Assembly (NCBI RefSeq): GCF_003111665.1
Contig: NZ_CP022188.1
Span: forward strand, 2,108,001-2,172,000
DNA length: 64,000 bases
Source of the DNA: Parazoarcus communis
Lineage (GTDB): Bacteria; Pseudomonadota; Gammaproteobacteria; Burkholderiales; Rhodocyclaceae
Reading direction: 5' to 3'
Part shown: in pieces, positions 36,844 to 46,144 of the stretch
How the letters are laid out: every line of letters starts with the position of its first letter
Position numbering within the stretch: position 1 is the first letter of the stretch
The notes under the pieces: model-generated
Seen by the model: the letters and a program-made list of their open reading frames with translations, nothing else
The model's database searches: none
Told to the model about the DNA's origin: nothing
Made by a program: the position numbers and the translations under genes

Positions 36844-36890
36844 GGAATAGCTCCGGGCTAGTCAGAGGGGGCGCACGGGGGCGCGTTGGT

Positions 36891-37559
36891 TCAGCGCCCG
36901 CGGGCGTCCTGCCATAGCACCTTGTGCAGTTGCAGCTGGAAGCGCACGGGCAGGCGGTCGCGTACGATCCACTCGGCGAGCCGGGCCGGGTCGAGCTTGC
37001 CGGCAACCGGCGAGAGCAGAACGGTACAGCGAGCGGCGAGATCGTACTCGGCAATTCTGCCCTTGGCCCACTCGTAGTCGGCCTCGTCGGCCAGCACGAT
37101 CTTGATCTCGTCGTGTGCGTTGAGCAGTGCGATGTTTTCGAAACGGTTTCTCGCAGACTCGCCGGAGCCGGGCGCCTTGAGGTCCATGATGCGCGAAACG
37201 CGAGGGTCGACGGCGCTGATGTCGAGCGCGCCGCTGGTCTCAAGCGATACCGAGTGCCCGGCATCGCACAGTGCGGTGAGCAGCGCAAGGCAGGCGGTCT
37301 GTGCCAGCGGTTCGCCACCGGTGACGCACACCGAGTGCAGGCCGTGGCTGGCCACATCTTCGAGCACCGATTCAAGACTGACGGTCTCGCCGCCCTTGAA
37401 GGCATAGGCGGTATCGCACCAGGTGCAGCGCAAGGGGCAACCGGTCAGGCGGACAAAAACAGTGGGCAGGCCGACGCGGGTCGACTCGCCCTGCAGTGAA
37501 GCAAAAATTTCCGACAGCCGCAAAGTCGTGCTGCGACTGACGTTTTCCTGATCTGCCAT
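36891..37559 (-). CDS. queE: 7-carboxy-7-deazaguanine synthase (radical SAM)
   Basis: QueE rearranges 6-carboxytetrahydropterin to 7-carboxy-7-deazaguanine. The 222-residue protein shows the family opening RLSEIFASLQGESTRVGLP, the radical-SAM cysteines C41, C45 and C48 (CPLRCTWCDT) and the SAM-binding VCVTGGEPLAQ. The CxxxCxxC spacing is canonical here, with no insert between the cysteines. It begins three bases after cpoB ends, so it belongs to the tol-pal transcript. It hands its product to QueC, the next gene. Confidence 0.95.
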   Translation of the reverse strand: MADQENVSRSTTLRLSEIFASLQGESTRVGLPTVFVRLTGCPLRCTWCDTAYAFKGGETVSLESVLEDVASHGLHSVCVTGGEPLAQTACLALLTALCDAGHSVSLETSGALDISAVDPRVSRIMDLKAPGSGESARNRFENIALLNAHDEIKIVLADEADYEWAKGRIAEYDLAARCTVLLSPVAGKLDPARLAEWIVRDRLPVRFQLQLHKVLWQDARGR

Positions 37560-37562
37560 GGC

Positions 37563-38276
37563 TTAGCGCTTTGCCAGCCGTTGCTTCGCAGCCTGCGCGG
37601 CGTTAGACGACGGGTAACGTTCAATCAGGGTCTGCAGCGTGCGCTGGGACGTTTTCGGATCGCCCATGGCTTGCTGGCTGTTGGCAAGGCCGAGCATGGC
37701 GTCAGGCGCCACCACATCGTTGGGCCACTTGCCGAGCACAGTATTGAAGTGCCGGCTGGCTGCTGCTGCATCCTTGTTCTGCAAGGCTGCATTGCCCGCC
37801 CAGAAGTGCGCACTGGGGGTGCTGGCGTTGTCGGGGTAGCGAACGACGAAACTCTCGAAAGCCGTCATGGCTTCGCGCGCCTTGCCTTCCTTGAGAAGGT
37901 TCAGTGCGGCTTCATATTCGGCAGCTTCTTCTGCTGCGTTTCCACCTGCTTGCGGTGCGGTCTGGCCCGCGGTTTCGAGCGCGCGCATGCGGGCATCGAG
38001 GTCGACGTAGAAATCGCGTTGACGCTGCTTGAGCGACTCGACTTCATTGAGCACGACTTCGAGCTGGCCACGCAGCTTGGCGACTTCTGCGCGCAGCTTT
38101 TCGTTCTGGTTGGCCAGTTCGAGCTGCCCACGATTGGACGTTTCGATCCGGCCTTCCAGATCCTGCCGCATCTCGGTGATCTGGCGACGCGCGTCAGTGT
38201 CGTCGAACAAGCCCGCTTGCGCGGGCCCGGCCATAGACAGTGCGACAAGCGCCGCCAGTGGCAGGAGGCGAATCAT
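37563..38276 (-). CDS. cpoB: Cell division coordinator CpoB (YbgF)
   Basis: A 237-residue periplasmic protein with a signal peptide (cleavage near GPAQA-GLFDD), an N-terminal coiled coil for trimerisation (~25-100, Glu/Gln/Arg-rich heptads) and three TPR-type units (~115-237: YEAALNLLKEGKAREAMTAF, FWAGNAALQNKDAAAASRHF, LANSQQAMGDPKTSQRTLQT). CpoB links the Tol system to PBP1B and septal wall synthesis through TolA. The start codon overlaps the pal stop by one base (TGATG). Confidence 0.94.
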   Translation of the reverse strand: MIRLLPLAALVALSMAGPAQAGLFDDTDARRQITEMRQDLEGRIETSNRGQLELANQNEKLRAEVAKLRGQLEVVLNEVESLKQRQRDFYVDLDARMRALETAGQTAPQAGGNAAEEAAEYEAALNLLKEGKAREAMTAFESFVVRYPDNASTPSAHFWAGNAALQNKDAAAASRHFNTVLGKWPNDVVAPDAMLGLANSQQAMGDPKTSQRTLQTLIERYPSSNAAQAAKQRLAKR

Positions 38277-38797
38277 CAGAACTCACCCGAGTACAGGATG
38301 TCGCCACGGCGGTTCTGCGCGTAGCAGGCTTCCGACGCGTCGGTGCAACGCGGCTTCTCTTCGCCCAGGCTGACGGACTCGATCTGCGATTCCTTGGCGC
38401 CGAGCAGGCTCAGGGCCTGACGCACGGCGTCGGCACGCTTCTGGCCGAGTGCAAGGTTGTACTCACGGCTGCCGCGTTCGTCGGTGTTGCCCTGCAGGAG
38501 CACCTTCATCTGCGGGTTCTGCACCAGGAAGCGGGCGTGCGCTTCGATCAGCGCCTTGCCTTCACTCTTGATGACGAAGCTGTCGTAGTCGAAGTACACG
38601 CTGCGCTTGGACAGGATGTTGTTGGGATCGGTCAGCGCAGCGATGCCGGAGCCGGACATGCCCGGTGCGGTTACGGTGGCGACACCGGCGCCCGCGCCGG
38701 TACGATCTTCAACCTTGGCGCCGGTCGCATCGGTGCCGGTGCTGGAGCAGGCGGCAAGGAGGGCGGACAGCAGAGCGGGCAACAGCAGTTTTTTCAT
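38276..38797 (-). CDS. pal: Peptidoglycan-associated lipoprotein Pal
   Basis: A 173-residue outer-membrane lipoprotein: the lipobox LLAAC gives lipidation at C17, then a Gly/Ala/Thr-rich linker and an OmpA-like domain from about residue 65 (VYFDYDSFVIKSEGKA, LLQGNTDERGSREYN, LALGQKRADAVRQAL). It ties the outer membrane to peptidoglycan and exchanges between wall and TolB. ATG at 38797 is chosen because it starts the signal peptide directly and has GGAGAT upstream. Confidence 0.96.
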   Translation of the reverse strand: MKKLLLPALLSALLAACSSTGTDATGAKVEDRTGAGAGVATVTAPGMSGSGIAALTDPNNILSKRSVYFDYDSFVIKSEGKALIEAHARFLVQNPQMKVLLQGNTDERGSREYNLALGQKRADAVRQALSLLGAKESQIESVSLGEEKPRCTDASEACYAQNRRGDILYSGEF

Positions 38798-38839
38798 GGA
38801 TGTATCTCCAATTTGATTATGCAAGGGACAGCAGCGTTG

Positions 38840-40120
38840 TTACCTTTGCAAGGGACCCCATGCGGGCTCCCTCACATCAGCGGCCTGCACCGAAAGGCGT
38901 TGCTTCACCCGGCCATCGGACGATACGGCCGCAAGCACTCCACGCCCACCGGTTTCGGTGGCGTAAAGGATCATGCGGCCATTTGGCGCGAAGCTTGGAG
39001 ATTCGTCACGCGCCGAATCGGTGAGGATCGTTGTCTGGCGGCTGGCGAGGTCATTCACAGCCACCTGAAATTTGCCGTTGCTGCGGGTGATGAAGGCGAG
39101 CAGCTTGCCGTCGGCCGAGGGGCGCGGCGTGACGTTGTAGCTGCCTTCGAAGGTCACCCGCTGGGCGTTGCCGCCGCCGGTCGGAATGCGATAGATCTGG
39201 GGGCTGCCGCCGCGGTCGGAGGTGAAATAAATCCACTGCCCGTCGGGCGACCAGGCCGGCTCTGTATCGATGCCGGCCGAGCTGGCCAGGCGACGCACGC
39301 CCGAACCGTCGGCATTGAGCACGTAGAGCTGCGACTGTCCGTCCTTGGTCAGCACGACTGCGAGCTGACCACCATCGGGTGACCAGGTTGGCGCGGAGTT
39401 GGAGCCCTTGAAGTTGGCGACCACCTGACGCTGGCCGGTTGCCAGGGTATGGATGTAGATGATGGGCTTCTTGGCCTCAAAGGAGACGTAGGCCAGACGC
39501 TGCCCATCGGGCGACCATGCGGGCGAGATGATGGGCTCGCGGGACACAAGCGCAGCCTGCGCATTCATGCCGTCGGCGTCGGCGATCTGCAGTTCGTAGC
39601 GCGCACCGCTCTTCACCACGTAGGCGATGCGGGTGGCGAAGTAACCGGGCAGGCCGGTGAGCTTCTCGTAGACGAAATCCGCGATGCGGTGGCCGGTGAG
39701 CCGGTTCTGTGCTGGCGCCATCCGCAGCGACATCGCGCCCAGTTCAACCTGCTTCTGGGTGTCGAACAGGCGGAAACGGACTTCGTAGCGGCCGTCGGAC
39801 TGTGGTAGCAGCGATGCGCTCAGCACTGCATCGGCACCCCGTCCACGCATGGCGGCAAGGTCGGGTACACGTGATTCCGGCAGGGGCAGGGGGCCGATAT
39901 CGACCAGACTGAAGAGCCCACTGCGCTCGAGGTCGGCCCGGACGACGTCCGAGATGCCGCGCGGCAGGCTGCTTTCATTTTCGAACACCGGGATGATGAC
40001 CGGGAAGCGCGAAGCGCCGGCGCCGGTGATCTCGATGGAGAGCTGCGCATGGGCGCCGAGTGCGATGCAGGCGAGCGCTCCGGCGAGCAGCAGACGGAAG
40101 GAGGCGAGAATTTTGGTCAT
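38840..40120 (-). CDS. tolB: Tol-Pal system beta-propeller protein TolB
   Basis: A 426-residue periplasmic protein: signal peptide (MTKILASFRLLLAGALACIA, cleavage after LGAHA), N-terminal domain to about residue 160, then a six-bladed propeller with repeated SPDGQRLAYVS, SPDGGQLAVV, SPDGQWIYFTS and ADGKLLAFIT motifs. TolB binds Pal and is engaged by TolA during outer-membrane constriction. The ATG at 40120 starts the signal peptide; an upstream in-frame start would add twelve unlikely residues. Gene position between tolA and pal is standard. Confidence 0.96.
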   Translation of the reverse strand: MTKILASFRLLLAGALACIALGAHAQLSIEITGAGASRFPVIIPVFENESSLPRGISDVVRADLERSGLFSLVDIGPLPLPESRVPDLAAMRGRGADAVLSASLLPQSDGRYEVRFRLFDTQKQVELGAMSLRMAPAQNRLTGHRIADFVYEKLTGLPGYFATRIAYVVKSGARYELQIADADGMNAQAALVSREPIISPAWSPDGQRLAYVSFEAKKPIIYIHTLATGQRQVVANFKGSNSAPTWSPDGGQLAVVLTKDGQSQLYVLNADGSGVRRLASSAGIDTEPAWSPDGQWIYFTSDRGGSPQIYRIPTGGGNAQRVTFEGSYNVTPRPSADGKLLAFITRSNGKFQVAVNDLASRQTTILTDSARDESPSFAPNGRMILYATETGGRGVLAAVSSDGRVKQRLSVQAADVREPAWGPLQR

Positions 40121-40165
40121 AACGTGGTGCACAACAATGTTGTCGATTATAGCCATAGGGTGACC

Positions 40166-41101
40166 TTATTCATCCAGAGGACGGAACTTCAGTTCCAGCG
40201 TACGCTGAAAAAGTTCCCTTTGGGCGGGCAGTGGCAGCGGACTGGAGCGCCGGATTGCGCGTTCGATCGCATCGTCGAGCGCAGGAATACCTGATGAACG
40301 CTTCAGCCGGATGACCAGGACTTCGCCGCTTGGCAGTTGATCCACCTCGAATACCGCTTCGGGGTTGCCGCTCAGCCCGGGTGGGCTCAGCAGATTGCCG
40401 CGGACCTTGGTGCGAATCGCGTTCTGGTAGGCGTCGATTTCGCCCTTGGTGCGCGCCGACGCAGCGCGCGCAGCTTCTCCGCGCATCATGCCTTCGACCT
40501 TGGCGCGGTCACTTTCCTGTTCCAGCAGCTTGGCCATGTAGTCGTCCTTTGGCGGAGCGACCGGCTTCGGGGGCTCGGGCTTCTTCGGCTCGACCTTGGG
40601 TTCGGGCTTTTTGGGCTCTGGCTTGGGCTCGGGTTTTTTCGGTTCCGGTTTGGGCTCGGGTTTCGGCGGTTCCGGTTTCTTGGGCTCGGGCTTGGGTTCG
40701 GGCTTCTTTGGCTCCGGCTTCTTCGGTTCGGGTTTGGGCTCGGGTTTGGGTGGCTCCGGCTTCTTTTCCGGCGCCTTGGTCGCAATCTCGGGCTTGACCA
40801 CCGGTTTGGGTGGCTCGGGCGGCGGCACCGGCTTGGGTACCGGCTTTGGCTCTGGTTTTGGTTCGGGCTTGGGTTCGGGTTTCGGGGGCTCGGGCTTGGG
40901 TTCCGGCGCAGGCTCGATCTGCGGCGCGGGACGGCTGGGCGGGGCCGAGACGAGCTCGACCTCGAGCGATGCCGGCGGCTTGCTCTGCCAGTTGATGCCG
41001 AAGAACAGGAACAGCGCCAGACCCACGTGAACCACGACGGTCAGCGTGAGCGATGCGAGTTTCCCGGGTTGCTCCTGCGGGCTGTGACGTTCTTCGTTCA
41101 T
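40166..41101 (-). CDS. tolA: TolA, periplasm-spanning energy transducer
   Basis: A 311-residue protein with an N-terminal membrane helix (LTLTVVVHVGLALFLFFGIN, ~17-36), a long Lys/Pro/Glu repeat region (~60-190, based on KPEP units) and a C-terminal domain (~215-311, YQNAIRTKVRGNLLSPPGLS, FEVDQLPSGEVLVIRLKRSS) that contacts TolB, Pal and CpoB. It is driven by TolQR. The repeat region is proline-rich (KPEPKPEP), closer to TonB-style linkers than the Ala-rich helix of E. coli TolA. Start overlaps the tolR stop as ATGA. Confidence 0.94.
   Translation of the reverse strand: MNEERHSPQEQPGKLASLTLTVVVHVGLALFLFFGINWQSKPPASLEVELVSAPPSRPAPQIEPAPEPKPEPPKPEPKPEPKPEPKPVPKPVPPPEPPKPVVKPEIATKAPEKKPEPPKPEPKPEPKKPEPKKPEPKPEPKKPEPPKPEPKPEPKKPEPKPEPKKPEPKVEPKKPEPPKPVAPPKDDYMAKLLEQESDRAKVEGMMRGEAARAASARTKGEIDAYQNAIRTKVRGNLLSPPGLSGNPEAVFEVDQLPSGEVLVIRLKRSSGIPALDDAIERAIRRSSPLPLPAQRELFQRTLELKFRPLDE
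40565..40905 (-). repeat. KPEP-coding tandem repeat in tolA
   Basis: Short imperfect repeats of about 12-18 bases (plus-strand GGTTCGGGCTTGG-like units) code for Lys-Pro-Glu-Pro blocks. All units keep the tolA reading frame, so length change by slippage would only lengthen or shorten the periplasmic linker. Confidence 0.8.
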
Positions 41102-41511
41102 TGGCCCCGGTTGCCCGATTGGGTCTGCAGGCTGATCTTCTTCACGCCCAGTTCGCGAGCGGTTTCGAGAATGTCGATCACCTTCTGGTACTGAAGTTCG
41201 CTGCTTGCTGCGACCAGAAAGGGCTGCTCCGGATTGCTGGCGATGGCCTGCTTCAGCTCACGCTGGAACTCGAGGCTGGATAGCTTCTTCGAGCTCGCGC
41301 TGCTGCTTGCACGCAGTGCGAGCGAACCATCCTTGCTGACCTCGATCACCATGGCCTCGGCCGGAGGCGAGGCGAGGGGGCCGGACGAGGGTACGTCGAT
41401 ATTGCCCGGCTGTACCATCGGCGCAGTCACCATGAAGATGACGAGCAGCACCAGCATCACGTCGATGTAGGGCACGACGTTGATCTGGTTCATGAGGCGG
41501 CGTTGGCGCAT
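41098..41511 (-). CDS. tolR: TolR, Tol motor subunit
   Basis: A 137-residue ExbD/TolR protein with one membrane helix near the N-terminus (VVPYIDVMLVLLVIFMVTAP), whose Asp is the conserved proton-path residue. The C-terminal periplasmic domain (PFLVAASSELQYQKVIDILE, LGVKKISLQT) binds peptidoglycan in homologues. It forms the proton-driven motor with TolQ. The stop overlaps the tolA start (ATGA); the start follows tolQ by 18 bases. Confidence 0.96.
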   Translation of the reverse strand: MRQRRLMNQINVVPYIDVMLVLLVIFMVTAPMVQPGNIDVPSSGPLASPPAEAMVIEVSKDGSLALRASSSASSKKLSSLEFQRELKQAIASNPEQPFLVAASSELQYQKVIDILETARELGVKKISLQTQSGNRGQ

Positions 41512-41529
41512 GTCTTGCCTCCCGACCGC

Positions 41530-42204
41530 TTAGCGCAGGTGCCGCTGCAGGATGTTCGAGAACTCTTCCATGAAACTCTCGAAACGGATGCTGATCCGGT
41601 CGATGTCATGGACGAAGCGGTTGTACGCCACGACGGCGGGGATGGCCGCAAACAGGCCGATCGCGGTTGCGACAAGCGCTTCGGCAATGCCGGGGGCGAC
41701 CTGTGTGAGCGTTGCTGCGCCGACGTTGGCGAGGCCGCGGAAGGCGTTCATGATGCCCCAGACGGTGCCCAGCAGGCCGATGTAGGGTGACACCGAGCCA
41801 ACAGATGCCAGAAAGGCCAGATGGGCTTCGAGGTCATCGACTTCGCGCTGGTAGGTTGCCCGCATCGCGCGGCGAGCGCCATCGATGGTCGCTGTCTGGT
41901 CGTGGCTCTTGGCGCGCAGCTTGGTGAATTCACGGTAGCCGGATTCAAAGATGCGTTCCATGCCGCCGCTGTGATGGCGGCCGGCCGAAGCCGACTGGAA
42001 CAGACCGTTGAGGTCACCGCCGCTCCAGAAGTCGCGCTCGAACTCGGCCGTTTTCGTGCGAGCAGCCCGGATCTGGAACCACTTGCGAAAAATCCAGTAC
42101 CAGGACACCAGCGAGACGGTGGCGAGCAGCGCCATCACCAGTTGCACGAGTACGCTGGCCTGACTGATCAGGCTGAGAATGGAAAGGTCGTGGGAGACAG
42201 TCAT
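41530..42204 (-). CDS. tolQ: TolQ, Tol motor subunit
   Basis: A 224-residue MotA/TolQ/ExbB protein with three membrane helices: ~18-38, then a pair around LGTVWGIMNAFRGLANVGAA and EALVATAIGLFAAIPAVVAY. The large cytoplasmic loop lies between the first and second. TolQ pentamers surround two TolR helices and use the proton gradient to move TolA. The start overlaps the ybgC stop as ATGA. Confidence 0.96.
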   Translation of the reverse strand: MTVSHDLSILSLISQASVLVQLVMALLATVSLVSWYWIFRKWFQIRAARTKTAEFERDFWSGGDLNGLFQSASAGRHHSGGMERIFESGYREFTKLRAKSHDQTATIDGARRAMRATYQREVDDLEAHLAFLASVGSVSPYIGLLGTVWGIMNAFRGLANVGAATLTQVAPGIAEALVATAIGLFAAIPAVVAYNRFVHDIDRISIRFESFMEEFSNILQRHLR

Positions 42205-42647
42205 GCTGTTTGGAGTTTTTCGAGTTGGGTGCGGACGGCATCCGGAATCGGTGCCGGCCTGTTGCGGTTCCAGTCGACACAGGCAATCTGGATGTCTGCA
42301 TCGAACAGGAGGGTGTCGCCTCGCATCACTTTCTGCCCGAAGGTGATGCTGGCGCGGCGAAGCTGATCTATTGTGCTGACAACGGTAAGTGCGTCGTCGA
42401 GTCGGGCGGGCGAGCGGTAATCGGCCCTGACCGAACGTACGACGAAGGCGAGACCGTCTTCAGCGAGCATGCGCTGCTGTTCAAAACCGATTGCACGCAG
42501 CCACTCGGTGCGCGCACGCTCACAGAAGCGCAGGTAATTGGCGTAGTAAACGACGCCTGCCGCGTCGGTGTCTTCGTAATAGACACGAACAGGCAGGACG
42601 AAACCGGGCGGGAACGCCGGGTCGCCGGGCGTATGATTCGTTTGCAT
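42201..42647 (-). CDS. ybgC: Tol-Pal-associated acyl-CoA thioesterase YbgC
   Basis: A 148-residue hotdog thioesterase, first gene of the tol-pal operon. The catalytic motif YYEDTDAAGVVYYANYLRFC contains the conserved Asp and the D-x-x-G-V-V-Y-Y pattern. YbgC hydrolyses short or medium acyl-CoA or acyl-ACP and is linked to phospholipid metabolism at the membrane. The ATG at 42647 begins a 15-residue N-terminal extension before the domain, longer than in E. coli. It should carry the operon promoter upstream, where no clear consensus is seen. Confidence 0.94.
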   Translation of the reverse strand: MQTNHTPGDPAFPPGFVLPVRVYYEDTDAAGVVYYANYLRFCERARTEWLRAIGFEQQRMLAEDGLAFVVRSVRADYRSPARLDDALTVVSTIDQLRRASITFGQKVMRGDTLLFDADIQIACVDWNRNRPAPIPDAVRTQLEKLQTA

Positions 42648-42852
42648 TGCAGCATTCTAGCCGAGCAGCCAGACTGGATTGTGGTTCATTGGTGGCAAGG
42701 TGTTTGCAAAAGGTAAGCATTCGTTTCCTGCGCGAGGCGGGACGGGCCCGCGGCGGGTGTGAGATTCTGCTGCGCAAGCACCTGTGCTGAAGTGATATGC
42801 TTTCAGGCCAGTCAATACTGGCATCCCCGCAATCATTCTGGTTGATTCAGGC

Positions 42853-44019
42853 GTGGCGCTTCCCTTTTTCGGCAAGAAACCCAATTCCGCGCCCGGCGAG
42901 CAACATGCGCCGGCTACTTCGGACGCCCGGCGCTCGCAGTCTCCGCGTACCGAACTGTCTACGCTCGATTTCTCGGGTGGTGACGTCAATCGTGCCCTGG
43001 CGCAATGCGCTGGCATGGTGGAAGTGCAGGAAGTGGGTGCGGGCATCGGCGCCATCTATGAAGAGGCGGCGGTGCTCTACGCAAACGGTAACGTGGCTGA
43101 AGCCGAGCGCGTGCTCGACTTCGTGATCGAGGACTCCACCAATTCGGCGGGCGAAGGCCTGTGGATGATGCTGCTCGATCTGTACCGGCTCACCGGGCAA
43201 CGCGAACGCTTCGAGTCGCGCGTCCTTGATTACGCTACCCGCTTCGAGCGTTCACCTCCGCCGTGGGTGGATCTTTCCTGTCAGCCGGGTGCGCGGCGTG
43301 GCGATGTTGCGCCGCTGATCAACCTCTCCGGCAATCTCTCTGGTCAGGCCGCACCGCAGTTTCAGCAGATCTGCGTGATCGGCCGCAAGAGCGGGGCGAT
43401 CAGGATCGATCTCGGGCGCCTGCGCGCTGTTGACGATACCGGCTGCGGTCTGCTGAGCAAGGCCCTGACGCAACTGGCAAGCGACCGGGTGCGGGTGTCG
43501 GTGCTCAACGCAGCGCAGCTGGTCAATATGTTGCAGGGACAGGTGGCGCCTGGGCGCGGCGACAATCGCGAGATCTGGTTGCTGATGCTCGAGCTGCTGC
43601 AATACACGGGCGAGCACGCGCGTTTCGAGGATCTCGCCGTCGACTATGCCGTCACCTTTGAGGAGTCGCCGCCATCCTGGGAGTTCAAGTCCCAGCAGAA
43701 AGCAGCGGAAGATACTGCGGTGCTCGATACCGCAGCCCGCGGCGGGGACGCTTTCCGTTTCGAAGGCGAATTGACGGGTGCCTCGAACGAGCCCATCCGC
43801 AAGCTCGCCGCGCACGCGTCCGGACTTCAGGTGGTGACGGTGGATTGCAGTCGTCTCAAACGCATCGATTTCGTCGGTGCCGGTACCTTGTTCAACGTTC
43901 TTGCCACCTTGCAGTCTCAGGGTAAACTCGTGGTCATGCAGAATGTGAACGCCATGGTTGGTGCCCTGCTGCGTGTCATGAGCGTCGATCAGGTTGCTCA
44001 GGTGACTCTGCGCCCCTGA
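42853..44019 (+). CDS. Duplicated helical-repeat plus STAS domain protein upstream of hslVU
   Basis: A 388-residue soluble protein built of two related halves. Half 1: helical repeat [20 protein letters not shown] and [20 protein letters not shown], ending in [10 protein letters not shown], then a STAS-like domain (~150-235, [20 protein letters not shown]). Half 2: [20 protein letters not shown], ending in [10 protein letters not shown], then a second STAS-like domain (~300-388, [20 protein letters not shown]). The helical part resembles the TPR-like end of FimV. STAS domains often bind partners or nucleotides. Start is GTG at 42853. It precedes hslV by 71 bases; function is not known. Confidence 0.82.
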   Translation: MALPFFGKKPNSAPGEQHAPATSDARRSQSPRTELSTLDFSGGDVNRALAQCAGMVEVQEVGAGIGAIYEEAAVLYANGNVAEAERVLDFVIEDSTNSAGEGLWMMLLDLYRLTGQRERFESRVLDYATRFERSPPPWVDLSCQPGARRGDVAPLINLSGNLSGQAAPQFQQICVIGRKSGAIRIDLGRLRAVDDTGCGLLSKALTQLASDRVRVSVLNAAQLVNMLQGQVAPGRGDNREIWLLMLELLQYTGEHARFEDLAVDYAVTFEESPPSWEFKSQQKAAEDTAVLDTAARGGDAFRFEGELTGASNEPIRKLAAHASGLQVVTVDCSRLKRIDFVGAGTLFNVLATLQSQGKLVVMQNVNAMVGALLRVMSVDQVAQVTLRP

Positions 44020-44090
44020 GCAATGCCATTGGCTGCAAACGCTCGCCAGCCAGGCTTCAAGCCCTACACCAATTCCGGCAAGGATTCATG

Positions 44091-44627
44091 ATGGAACAGT
44101 ATCACGGCACAACCATTCTTTCGGTGCGTCGCGGAAACCGCGTCGCGCTCGGCGGCGATGGCCAGGTCACCCTTGGCAATATCGTCATCAAGGCCTCGGC
44201 ACGCAAGGTGCGTACCCTGTATCAGGGCCGCATTCTGGCGGGCTTCGCGGGCGGTACGGCAGACGCCTTTACATTGTTCGAGCGTTTCGAGGCAAAGCTG
44301 GAAAAGCACCAGGGCAACCTGCTGCGCAGCGCTGTCGAACTGGCCAAGGACTGGCGCACCGATCGCATGCTGCGCCGCCTCGAAGCCATGCTCGCGGTGG
44401 CCGACCGCGACCATTCGCTGGTGATTACCGGCAATGGTGACGTGCTTGAGCCCGAACAGGGTATCGTCGCCATCGGCAGCGGCGGCGCCTACGCGCAGGC
44501 CGCCGCGCGTGGTCTGATCGAAAATACCGAACTCACACCGCAGGAAGTGGTGGCGAAGTCACTCGCCATCGCTGGAGACCTGTGCATCTATACCAACCAG
44601 TGCCACACCATCGAAGTGCTGGACTGA
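44091..44627 (+). CDS. hslV: ATP-dependent protease peptidase subunit HslV (ClpQ)
   Basis: The proteolytic dodecamer of the HslUV protease. Family HslV proteins are cleaved so that a threonine becomes N-terminal; here the motif is [15 protein letters not shown], so Thr7 would be the nucleophile after removal of [37 protein letters not shown] and [15 protein letters not shown] are typical. I start at 44091 because AGGA (44081-44084) is six bases from it; the ATG at 44088 would be only three bases away. hslU follows after 19 bases. Confidence 0.96.
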   Translation: MEQYHGTTILSVRRGNRVALGGDGQVTLGNIVIKASARKVRTLYQGRILAGFAGGTADAFTLFERFEAKLEKHQGNLLRSAVELAKDWRTDRMLRRLEAMLAVADRDHSLVITGNGDVLEPEQGIVAIGSGGAYAQAAARGLIENTELTPQEVVAKSLAIAGDLCIYTNQCHTIEVLD

Positions 44628-44646
44628 CCTCCTTTCGAGTGCCCTC

Positions 44647-45978
44647 ATGACCCAGATGACCCCACCCGAGATCGTTTCCGAACTCGACAAGCACATCGTC
44701 GGCCAGAATCGAGCCAAGAAGTCGGTGGCAATTGCACTGCGCAACCGCTGGCGTCGCGCCCAGGTGGCCGAGCCGCTGCGCAGCGAGATCACGCCGAAGA
44801 ACATTCTCATGATCGGCCCGACCGGCGTCGGCAAGACCGAGATCGCCCGCCGCCTGGCGCGGCTGGCCAACGCGCCCTTCATCAAGATCGAGGCCACCAA
44901 GTTCACCGAGGTGGGCTATGTCGGGCGTGACGTGGAGACGATCATCCGGGATCTGGTCGAGATCGCGATCAAGGATGGACGCGAGGAAGCGATGCGAGTG
45001 GTGCGTGACCGTGCGCTCGACGCCGCCGAGGACCGGGTGCTCGATGCCCTGCTGCCGCCCGCACGCGGTGCCGGATTCAATGCCGAGCCCGAAACGCAAG
45101 ATTCGACCACGCGGCAGAAATTCCGCAAGAAGCTGCGCGAAGGCGAGCTCGATGACAAGGAAATCGAGATCGAACTGGCAGCGTCACCGATGCACGCGGA
45201 GATCTTCGCCCCGCCGGGCATGGAGGAGCTGACCCAGCAGATTCAGGGCATGTTCCAGAACATGGGCAACGGCAAGCGCAAGCAGCGCAAGCTCAAGATC
45301 GTCGAGGCGCTCAAGTTGCTGGTCGAGGAAGAGGCCGCCCGCCTGGTCAATGACGAGGAGGTGAAGACCGCTGCAGTGAAGGCGGTCGAGCAGAACGGCA
45401 TCGTCTTTCTCGATGAGATCGACAAGATCGCCGCGCGCTCCGACTCGCAGGGGGCGGACGTTTCGCGCCAGGGTGTGCAGCGCGACTTGCTGCCCCTGGT
45501 GGAAGGGACGACGATTTCGACCAAGTACGGCATGGTCAAGACCGACCATGTGCTCTTCATCGCCAGCGGTGCGTTTCATCTGTCGCGGCCGAGCGACCTG
45601 ATCCCCGAGTTGCAGGGGCGCTTCCCGATCCGGGTCGAACTGGATGCGTTGTCGGTCGAGGACTTCGAGTGCATTCTGACCAGCACCGATGCCTGCCTCA
45701 CCCGACAGTACGAAGCACTGCTCGCGACCGACGGAGTGACGCTTGAATTCAGGCCAGACGGCATTCGCCGCCTGGCCGAGATTGCCTATCAGGTGAACGA
45801 AAAAACCGAAAACATCGGTGCCCGACGGCTCTATACCGTGATGGAAAAGCTGCTCGAAGAGGTTTCCTTCGACGCCGGCAAGATCGGGCTCACGGCGCTG
45901 GTCGTTGATGCGTCTTACGTCGATACCCGACTCGAGGTTCTGGCCGAGCGGGAGGATCTCGCGCGTTACGTTCTTTGA
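44647..45978 (+). CDS. hslU: ATP-dependent protease ATPase subunit HslU (ClpY)
   Basis: A 443-residue AAA+ unfoldase that feeds substrates to HslV. Walker A is GPTGVGKT (57-64), Walker B is IVFLDEIDK; the inserted I-domain lies between about 110 and 240 ([33 protein letters not shown]). The pore loop VGYVGRDVE is present. The C-terminus ends in ARYVL, close to the usual RFIL tail that docks into HslV. The pair is usually heat-shock controlled; I see no clear sigma-32 site upstream of hslV. Confidence 0.97.
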   Translation: MTQMTPPEIVSELDKHIVGQNRAKKSVAIALRNRWRRAQVAEPLRSEITPKNILMIGPTGVGKTEIARRLARLANAPFIKIEATKFTEVGYVGRDVETIIRDLVEIAIKDGREEAMRVVRDRALDAAEDRVLDALLPPARGAGFNAEPETQDSTTRQKFRKKLREGELDDKEIEIELAASPMHAEIFAPPGMEELTQQIQGMFQNMGNGKRKQRKLKIVEALKLLVEEEAARLVNDEEVKTAAVKAVEQNGIVFLDEIDKIAARSDSQGADVSRQGVQRDLLPLVEGTTISTKYGMVKTDHVLFIASGAFHLSRPSDLIPELQGRFPIRVELDALSVEDFECILTSTDACLTRQYEALLATDGVTLEFRPDGIRRLAEIAYQVNEKTENIGARRLYTVMEKLLEEVSFDAGKIGLTALVVDASYVDTRLEVLAEREDLARYVL

Positions 45979-46075
45979 GCGCGCTCGGCGAATGCCGGCG
46001 CCAGCCATGCTGAATGATGGCGTCGCCATTCACCCGTGTCGGGCGCGGAGTTCTGACGCAGAATCATGATCTTTC

Positions 46076-46097
46076 AGGGCCGGGTGTGACCGGCTCT
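46076..46097 (+). terminator. Possible terminator after hslU
   Basis: AGGGCCGG (46076-46083) pairs with CCGGCTCT (46090-46097) through one wobble, across a six-base loop, then GCGTTTGT. The T run is poor, so termination is uncertain. Confidence 0.4.
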
Positions 46098-46144
46098 GCG
46101 TTTGTACACGGCGTGCATGTCGCGCTGCAATTTCGGTAGCCATC

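Noticed and set aside
40565..40905. Repetitive DNA that could be taken for a minisatellite or CRISPR-like array
   Set aside because: Units are short, imperfect and without unique spacers, and all stay in the tolA reading frame coding KPEP.
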